Source: Ruficoccus sp. ZRK36
Lineage (GTDB): Bacteria; Verrucomicrobiota; Verrucomicrobiia; Opitutales; Cerasicoccaceae
Length of the DNA stretch: 64,000 nt
Direction of reading: 5' to 3'
NCBI RefSeq assembly: GCF_019603315.1
Contig: NZ_CP080649.1
Span: 3,563,436 to 3,627,435, forward strand
Positions within the stretch are counted from its first letter, which is position 1. Each line of letters starts with the position of its first letter. Position numbers and translations under genes: made by a program. Shown here piece after piece: positions 58,363 through 64,000 of the stretch. The notes beneath the pieces are model-generated. The model was not told the DNA's origin. It searched no databases and saw only the letters and a program-made list of their open reading frames with translations.

Positions 58363-59916
58363 TCAGAGCGGAATGTTGCCGTGTTTCTTCGGCGGGCGCG
58401 TGTCACGCTTGCTGAGGGTATTGCGCAAAGCAAGCGAAATTACGGCGCGCGTCTGCTTGGGCTCGATCACGTCGGTGATCATGGCCGACTCGGCAGCCTG
58501 ATAGGGAGAGGCGAACTTGTGGCGGTATTCGTCACGCAGTTCAGCTTCCCTGGCCTTCGGGTCCTCGGCAGCCTTGAGCTCATTGCGGTAGAGCACCTTA
58601 ACGGCACCTTCCGCACCCATGACAGCAATCTCAGCGGTCGGCCAGGCGAAGACCATGTCCGCACCCATGTCGGCGCTGCACATCGCCAGGTAAGCACCAC
58701 CGTAGGCCTTGCGAAGAATCAGGGTGATCTTCGGCACCGTGGCGGAAGCGTAGGCGAAGAGCATCTTAGCGCCGTGGCGAATGATGCCGCCGCGCTCCTG
58801 GGCCAGACCGGGCATGAAGCCGGGAACGTCCACCAGCGTTACGATCGGGATGTTGTAAATGTTACAGGTACGGATGAAGCGAGCCCCCTTGTCGGAGGAG
58901 TCGATGTCGAGCGTACCGGCCTTGACCGTGGGCTGGTTGGCGATGATGCCGACCACGATGCCCTGCACGCGGGCGAAACCAACCACGATGTTCTTGGCGA
59001 AATCGGGCATGATCTCGAAGAAGCTCTCCTTATCGACCATGCGGTCGATCACGTCCTTGACGTCCATCGGGGTCTTCGAGCTTTCCGGGACGAGGTCGTT
59101 CATACCTTCGTCGTCGCTCAGGTCGATGTCTTCGGTCGGCGCGTGCGGCGGGTCCTGAAGGTTGTTCGACGGCATGTAGGACAGCAGCTGTGTGGCGAGG
59201 GCCAGAGCGTGCTTGTCATCCTCAGCGATGAGGTGGATGTTACCGCTGACCGAGGCGTGCGCATCGGCGGTGGCGAACTGCTCCAGCGTGGAGGACTCGC
59301 CAGTAGAGGCCTTAATGACCTGCGGACCGCAGATGAACATGTTCGCGTTCGAGCGCGTCATGATCAGGAAGTCCGTCAGAGCGGGCGAATAGGCGGCACC
59401 CCCGGCGCACTGACCGGCGATGATCGCGACCTGCGGCACAACGCCGGAGAGGAACACGTTCTTAAAGAACACCTGGCCGTAACCGGAGAGGGAGTCGACA
59501 CCCTCCTGGATACGCGCGCCACCGGAGTCGTTGATGCCAACCACGGGGATGCCCATATCGTGGGCATAGTCCATCAAGTCGACGATCTTCTTGGCGTGGA
59601 TGCGCCCCAGCGCACCCCCACTCACGGTGAAATCCTGGCTGAAGGCGGCCACGGGGCGTCCTTCGACATAGCCGACCCCACAGACAACACCATCATAGGG
59701 CATGTCCTTCTTCTCCATGCCAAAGTTGTGGCAGGAGTGTTGGGCGTGCTTGCCAAACTCTTGGAAAGTCCCCTTTTCAAAGAACTCTTCCAGACGTTCA
59801 CGGGCCGTCAACAGGCCCTTTTCGTGACGCTTTTCGATCTTGGCCTTACCGCCGGCGGCATCAGCCTTTTCCCGGCGTTTATTCAGCTCATCGAGTAATT
59901 CTTTTGCGATAGCCAT
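58363..59916 (-). CDS. mmdA: Methylmalonyl-CoA decarboxylase / propionyl-CoA carboxylase carboxyltransferase subunit
   Basis: This 517-residue acyl-CoA carboxyltransferase of the MmdA/PccB type transfers CO2 between methylmalonyl-CoA and biotin. Key segments are DGVVCGVGYVEGRPVAAFSQ, DFTVSGGALGRIHAKKIVDL, GIPVVGINDSGGARIQEGVD, and the oxyanion region VAIIAGQCAGGAAYSPALTD. The C-terminal half has TLVDVPGFMPGLAQERGGII, RKAYGGAYLAMCSADMGADM and EIAVMGAEGAVKVLYR. The company of OadB/OadG-like subunits argues for the Na+-pumping decarboxylase rather than an ATP-dependent carboxylase; no biotin carboxylase gene lies here. Confidence 0.93.
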   Translation of the reverse strand: MAIAKELLDELNKRREKADAAGGKAKIEKRHEKGLLTARERLEEFFEKGTFQEFGKHAQHSCHNFGMEKKDMPYDGVVCGVGYVEGRPVAAFSQDFTVSGGALGRIHAKKIVDLMDYAHDMGIPVVGINDSGGARIQEGVDSLSGYGQVFFKNVFLSGVVPQVAIIAGQCAGGAAYSPALTDFLIMTRSNANMFICGPQVIKASTGESSTLEQFATADAHASVSGNIHLIAEDDKHALALATQLLSYMPSNNLQDPPHAPTEDIDLSDDEGMNDLVPESSKTPMDVKDVIDRMVDKESFFEIMPDFAKNIVVGFARVQGIVVGIIANQPTVKAGTLDIDSSDKGARFIRTCNIYNIPIVTLVDVPGFMPGLAQERGGIIRHGAKMLFAYASATVPKITLILRKAYGGAYLAMCSADMGADMVFAWPTAEIAVMGAEGAVKVLYRNELKAAEDPKAREAELRDEYRHKFASPYQAAESAMITDVIEPKQTRAVISLALRNTLSKRDTRPPKKHGNIPL

Positions 59917-59962
59917 ATTGCAAAAATAGGTAGAAGTGGTCGGTCGTAACGGACGGGCCGCT

Positions 59963-60364
59963 TTACTTGGACATGCAGAACTCGGTCAGCACGCCGCGGG
60001 TGGACTTCGGATGCAGGAAGGCCACGAGCTTACCGCCCGCGCCGTCAACCGGCACCTCGTTGATCAGACGCACGCCGGTGTCGGAAGCCTTCTTCAGCTG
60101 GCCTTCGATGTCATCCGTGCGGAAAGCGATGTGGTGGATGCCTTCGCCGTTCTTGGCGATGAACTTGGCAATCGGGCTGTCCTCACTGGTCGGCTCAAGC
60201 AGCTCGATGTGCACCTGACCACATTCGAAGAAAGCGGTCTTCACCTTCTGGGAGGCGACCTCTTCGGTGTGTTCGCATTTGAGGCCCAGCGCGTTTTCGT
60301 AGTACGGGATCGCTTCGTCCAGAGAACTAACGGCGATACCAAGGTGGTCGATTTGCTGTAACAT
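59963..60364 (-). CDS. mce: Methylmalonyl-CoA epimerase
   Basis: The 133 residues interconvert (R)- and (S)-methylmalonyl-CoA, joining mutase and decarboxylase. The glyoxalase-fold signatures are QQIDHLGIAVSSLDEAIPYY (metal His), TAFFECGQVHIELLEPTSED, GIHHIAFRTDDIEGQLKKAS and KLVAFLHPKSTRGVLTEFC, with the His/Gln/Glu metal ligands in place. It is first in the minus-strand operon (46 bp before mmdA) and divergent from mutA. Confidence 0.95.
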   Translation of the reverse strand: MLQQIDHLGIAVSSLDEAIPYYENALGLKCEHTEEVASQKVKTAFFECGQVHIELLEPTSEDSPIAKFIAKNGEGIHHIAFRTDDIEGQLKKASDTGVRLINEVPVDGAGGKLVAFLHPKSTRGVLTEFCMSK

Positions 60365-60454
60365 GATTGCTTAAAGTTGTTAACCGCGTTGAGTTATTGG
60401 ATAAGTTTTTCTAAAGTCAACCCATTTCTCGATAAACAAATTTTATTTTTCGCA

Positions 60455-60484
60455 TTGACACTTTTACACGTCAGAAGCTTATCT
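60455..60484 (+). promoter_or_regulatory. Candidate promoter of mutAB
   Basis: TTGACA (60455-60460) and TTATCT (60479-60484) are separated by 18 bp in the AT-rich 178-bp gap between mce and mutA. A TGAC...GTCA inverted pair overlaps the -35 box and could be an operator. The -10 match is only fair. Confidence 0.3.
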
Positions 60485-60542
60485 GATTTGTAAAATATCC
60501 TACGTCGGGTATTAATATTTTTATTCCCTCAACCAGTCAATC

Positions 60543-62681
60543 ATGAGCAACACCGATACGACCAACTCGTCCGTCGGCGACCAGAAAGCATTAAACCTGC
60601 TCGAAGAGTTCGCACCTGTCGATTACGCCACTTGGAAAGAAGCGGCGGAAAAGCTCCTCAAGGGTGCCCCCTTCGATAAGAAGATGCTTACGCCGACGCC
60701 GGAAGGCATCACCCTGCAGCCGATTTACCGGCAGGAAGACATGGAGGGCCTGGAGCACCTCGAGAGCTTCCCCGGTGAGTTTAACTTCTCCCGTGGTGCC
60801 ACGGACGAAGGCTACCTGCAAAACCCCTGGAAAATCTCCCAGGAGCTTCCCTACGGTACGCCCGAAGAATTTAACGCCGCTGCCATGAATGACATGCAGC
60901 GTGGACAGGACGCCCTCAACCTGCTGCTGGACATCGCCACGCAGTCCGGTCAGGACCCGGCCGAAGCCGCCGTCGGTGAAGTCGGCGCCTGCGGGCTCTC
61001 CATTGCCACGCTCGGCGACCTTCAGACCGCTCTGAAGAACGTCGTCCCCGACGCCGTCGGCCTGAACCTTCAGACGGGTGTCAGTGGCCTGCCGCTGATG
61101 GCCCTCCTGGTTGCCTGGTTGAAAGAACAGGGCAAGGAAGCCAAGTGCCTCTCCGGCTCCCTGAACTTTGACCCGCTCGGCGTACTCGCCCGCAGCGGCA
61201 GCCTGCCGGTCTCGCTCGACGAGGCTTTCGCAGACATGGTTGCCCTCGCCAAGTACTGCCTGGCCAACGCTCCTGACTTCAAGCCCGTGGGTGTCTCCAC
61301 CCTGCCCTACGCCAACGCTGGCGCAAGCGCAGTGGAAGAGCTCGCCAGCGCCCTGGCCACCGGTACCGTTTATCTGCGCAAGCTGATGGACGCCGGGATC
61401 GAGATCGACGATGCCGCCAAGTGCATCGGGTTCGAGTTCAGCCTCGGCTCCAACTTCTTCATGGAAGTGTCCAAGCTGCGCGCCGCCCGTATCCTGTGGT
61501 CGAAGATCGTTTCTGCCTTCGGCGGTGGCCGCGACGCTGCCCGCATGACCATCCATGGTCGCACCGGCCTGTGGAACAAGACCGTCCACGACCCCTACGT
61601 CAACATGCTGCGCACGACGACCGAAGCCCTCTCCGGCGTGGTCGGCGGTGTCCAGAGCATGCACGTCGGCGCCTTTGACGAGATCATCCAGCCCCCCTCC
61701 ACCTTCTCACGCCGCATCGCCCGCAACACGCAGATCATGCTCCAGGAAGAGTGCGAACTGCGCGCCGTGATCGACCCGGCCGGTGGTTCGTGGTTCATCG
61801 AGAACCTGACCGACCAAGTCGCCAAGAGCTCCTGGAGCATCTTCCAGGAAATCGAAAAGGAAGGCTGCATGGTCGCCGCTCTTGAAAAGGGTTCCATTCA
61901 GGAACGCATCGCCAAGACCAATGCCGGTCGCATCAAGCTGCTGACTCAGCGCCGCGCCAACCTCGTCGGGACGAACCTTTACCCGAACCTGAAGGAAAAG
62001 CCGCTGACCGAAGAGAAGCCTGACTTCTCCGGCGTGAAGATCAAGCGCGTCGAGGCCGTCAAGGCCGCTGCCAAGGACGTTGACATCAGCTCCCTCACCG
62101 GCAGTGACGAGGGTCTGGTCGACCGCCTGGCCGCCGCCGCCTCCAAGGGCGCAACCCTCGGGGCCATCTTCAAGGCACTGCACAGCGGTAAGGGTGACAA
62201 GCCCGCCGTCACCGCCCTGCCCTCCGTCCGCGGAGCTGAGATATTCGAAGCGATGCGCGATGCCGCCGACGCCTACACCAAGGCTAACGGCCATGGCCCG
62301 AAGATGTTCCTCACCACGATGGGTCCGCTCCGCAAGCACAAGCTGCGCGCCGACTTCACCCGCGGCTTCTTCGAGGTCGGTGGGTTCGACATCGAGGCCG
62401 CCGATGGCTACGACAGCGTCGAGGACGCCGTGGCCGGAGCCAAGGCTTCCGGCGCCAAGGTGACCGTGATCTGCGGTACCGACGATGGCTACGTCGAGTT
62501 CGTCCCGGCCTTCTGCAAGGCTCTCAAGGCCGAGGCCCCCGACATGAAGATCGTCCTCGCCGGCTACCCCGGTGACAACGAAAAGGCCTACATGGAAGCA
62601 GGCCTCGACGACTACATCTTCATCAAGTCCAACGTCTACGAGGTAAACAAGAAGTACCTCGAAGCCATCGACGTGATGTAA
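60543..62681 (+). CDS. mutA: Methylmalonyl-CoA mutase small (beta) subunit
   Basis: The 712 residues follow MutA. The TIM-barrel part has ITLQPIYRQEDMEGLEHLES, LGSNFFMEVSKLRAARILWS, and MTIHGRTGLWNKTVHDPYVN, MLRTTTEALSGVVGGVQSMH. A substrate-region remnant is EECELRAVIDPAGGSWFIEN. The C-terminal flavodoxin-like part (about 580-712) lacks the DxHxxG cobalamin motif, as normal for the non-catalytic subunit. It pairs with MutB, 46 bp downstream. It is slightly longer than the usual about 620-640 residues. Confidence 0.96.
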   Translation: MSNTDTTNSSVGDQKALNLLEEFAPVDYATWKEAAEKLLKGAPFDKKMLTPTPEGITLQPIYRQEDMEGLEHLESFPGEFNFSRGATDEGYLQNPWKISQELPYGTPEEFNAAAMNDMQRGQDALNLLLDIATQSGQDPAEAAVGEVGACGLSIATLGDLQTALKNVVPDAVGLNLQTGVSGLPLMALLVAWLKEQGKEAKCLSGSLNFDPLGVLARSGSLPVSLDEAFADMVALAKYCLANAPDFKPVGVSTLPYANAGASAVEELASALATGTVYLRKLMDAGIEIDDAAKCIGFEFSLGSNFFMEVSKLRAARILWSKIVSAFGGGRDAARMTIHGRTGLWNKTVHDPYVNMLRTTTEALSGVVGGVQSMHVGAFDEIIQPPSTFSRRIARNTQIMLQEECELRAVIDPAGGSWFIENLTDQVAKSSWSIFQEIEKEGCMVAALEKGSIQERIAKTNAGRIKLLTQRRANLVGTNLYPNLKEKPLTEEKPDFSGVKIKRVEAVKAAAKDVDISSLTGSDEGLVDRLAAAASKGATLGAIFKALHSGKGDKPAVTALPSVRGAEIFEAMRDAADAYTKANGHGPKMFLTTMGPLRKHKLRADFTRGFFEVGGFDIEAADGYDSVEDAVAGAKASGAKVTVICGTDDGYVEFVPAFCKALKAEAPDMKIVLAGYPGDNEKAYMEAGLDDYIFIKSNVYEVNKKYLEAIDVM

Positions 62682-62727
62682 GCGCGGCGATTGTCACGAA
62701 AGTTGAATACACGACACAGTACCTGTC

Positions 62728-64000
62728 ATGAAAACACCTGATTTTACCAGCATTGACTATTCACCGGTGACCGAGCCGATCAGCCGTGAGCAGTGGGAAA
62801 AGCGCGTCGAAGCCGAAACCGGTAAGAGCGTCGCCCACTGGGTAACGGAGACCATGGAGCAGATCCCGGTCAAGCCGCTCTACACCAAGGACGACCTTGA
62901 AGGCATGGAGCACCTCGGCTACACCGCCGGTCTGCCTCCCTTCCTGCGTGGACCGTACGCGACGATGTACGTCTTCCGCCCCTGGACCATCCGCCAGTAC
63001 GCCGGGTTCTCCACCGCCGAGGAGTCGAACGCCTTCTACCGCCGCAACCTCGCGGCCGGGCAGAAGGGCCTGTCCGTCGCCTTCGACCTGGCCACTCACC
63101 GTGGCTACGACTCCGACCACCCGCGTGTGATCGGTGACGTCGGTAAGGCTGGGGTCGCCATCGACTCCATCCTCGATATGAAGGTCCTCTTCGACAAGAT
63201 CCCGCTCGACAAGGTCTCGGTCTCGATGACCATGAACGGCGCGGTTATCCCTGTCCTGGCCTTCTACATCGTGGCCGCTCTGGAGCAGGGCGCCAAGCTT
63301 GAGGAGCTCGCGGGCACCATTCAGAACGACATTCTGAAGGAGTTCATGGTGCGCAACACCTACATCTACCCGCCCGAGCCCTCGATGAAGATCATTGGCG
63401 ACATCTTCTCGTACACCTCGCAGAACATGCCCAAGTTCAACAGCATTTCGATCTCGGGCTACCACATGCAGGAAGCAGGTGCTACCGCCGACCTCGAAAT
63501 GGGCTACACCCTCGCCGACGGTCTTGAGTACCTGCGCACGGGTGTCAGTGCCGGCCTGAGCGTTGACGCTTTTGCTCCGCGCCTGTCCTTCTTCTGGGCC
63601 ATCGGTAAGAACTACTTCATGGAAGTGGCCAAGATGCGCGCCGCCCGCGTACTCTGGTCAAAGATCGTCAAGCAGTTCGACCCGAAGAACCCGAAGAGCC
63701 TCGCCCTGCGCACCCACTCGCAGACCTCCGGCTGGTCGCTGACCGAGCAGGACCCGTACAACAACGTTGTGCGTACCTGTGTCGAGGCTATGGCCTCCGC
63801 CTGCGGCCACACCCAGAGCCTGCACACCAATGCGCTCGACGAAGCCATTGCCCTGCCGACGGACTTCTCCGCCCGTATCGCCCGTAACACGCAGATTTAC
63901 CTGCAAGAGGAAACCGGCATCTGTAAGGTGATCGACCCCTGGGGCGGCTCCTACTACGTCGAAGCCCTCACCAACGAGCTGATGAAAAAAGCCTGGGGCC
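62728..64000 (+). CDS. mutB: Methylmalonyl-CoA mutase large (alpha) subunit, cut by window end
   Basis: The catalytic B12 subunit rearranges succinyl-CoA and methylmalonyl-CoA. The 424 residues visible begin [20 protein letters not shown]. They contain [60 protein letters not shown], and [38 protein letters not shown]. The [20 protein letters not shown] active-site region is present. The cobalamin domain with DxHxxG lies beyond the right edge. No ORF start other than the ATG at 62728 fits the family. Confidence 0.97.
   Translation, partial: MKTPDFTSIDYSPVTEPISREQWEKRVEAETGKSVAHWVTETMEQIPVKPLYTKDDLEGMEHLGYTAGLPPFLRGPYATMYVFRPWTIRQYAGFSTAEESNAFYRRNLAAGQKGLSVAFDLATHRGYDSDHPRVIGDVGKAGVAIDSILDMKVLFDKIPLDKVSVSMTMNGAVIPVLAFYIVAALEQGAKLEELAGTIQNDILKEFMVRNTYIYPPEPSMKIIGDIFSYTSQNMPKFNSISISGYHMQEAGATADLEMGYTLADGLEYLRTGVSAGLSVDAFAPRLSFFWAIGKNYFMEVAKMRAARVLWSKIVKQFDPKNPKSLALRTHSQTSGWSLTEQDPYNNVVRTCVEAMASACGHTQSLHTNALDEAIALPTDFSARIARNTQIYLQEETGICKVIDPWGGSYYVEALTNELMKKAWG

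Overview
The window is GC-rich, densely coding bacterial chromosome with no rRNA or tRNA gene, integrase, transposase or CRISPR array that I could see. The gene set fits a member of Verrucomicrobiota, most likely an Opitutae-type bacterium (inference). The pointers are a Bacteroidetes/Verrucomicrobia-style long PurM, an SHD1-domain secreted protein of a kind common in the PVC group, ThrH, a SufC/B/D/T Fe-S system, and a sodium-pumping decarboxylase next to methylmalonyl-CoA mutase, which suits propionate-forming or propionate-consuming anaerobic or facultative metabolism. Most of the window looks like core genome rather than an acquired island.

Layout, left to right. 1-2 kb: the 5' end of prfA (RF1), a small membrane protein and a HAD hydrolase. 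2.2-8.6 kb: gltBD (glutamate synthase) behind a candidate sigma-54 promoter. 8.8-11.3 kb: Kup potassium transporter and a monothiol glutaredoxin-like protein. 11.4-17 kb: a structured intergenic segment, a UbiA-like membrane protein paired with a methyltransferase, thrH, purM, a secreted protein and a solute-binding protein. 17.3-22.5 kb: acs, a PTPS-III-like enzyme, an HpnB-like glycosyltransferase and a polyprenyl diphosphate synthase. 22.6-32 kb: CPBP protease, YyaL/DUF255 thioredoxin-domain protein, queuosine genes queD-queC and queF, a MIF homologue, an ADP-ribosylglycohydrolase-family protein and an MBL hydrolase.

32.2-39.6 kb: a compact eight-gene run led by a Fur-family regulator (two Fur-box-like sites upstream), then sufC, an alcohol dehydrogenase, a lipoprotein, sufB, a second lipoprotein, sufD and sufT. 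39.8-43.5 kb: two convergent proteins sharing a C-terminal domain, clpP and an MFS transporter. 43.7-45.8 kb: rpsP-trmD-rplS-rplI without rimM between rpsP and trmD. 46-49.1 kb: an EmrAB-like efflux pair. 49.2-55.8 kb: thioesterase, trypsin-like protease, ychF, methyltransferase, SHD1 protein, rplU-rpmA and a tail-anchored small protein.

55.9-64 kb: the methylmalonyl-CoA module. On the minus strand lie epimerase, carboxyltransferase, OadG-like gamma, biotin carrier and OadB-like beta subunit. Divergently on the plus strand lie mutA and mutB (cut by the window end). Together they would interconvert succinyl-CoA and propionyl-CoA and couple methylmalonyl-CoA decarboxylation to Na+ export.

The most unusual items are the enlarged OadB with a biotinyl/lipoyl-like insert, the mixed suf operon with a CxxC-less Fur protein, the Cys-less PTPS paralogue, and several families of palindromic intergenic repeats, each present two to six times.
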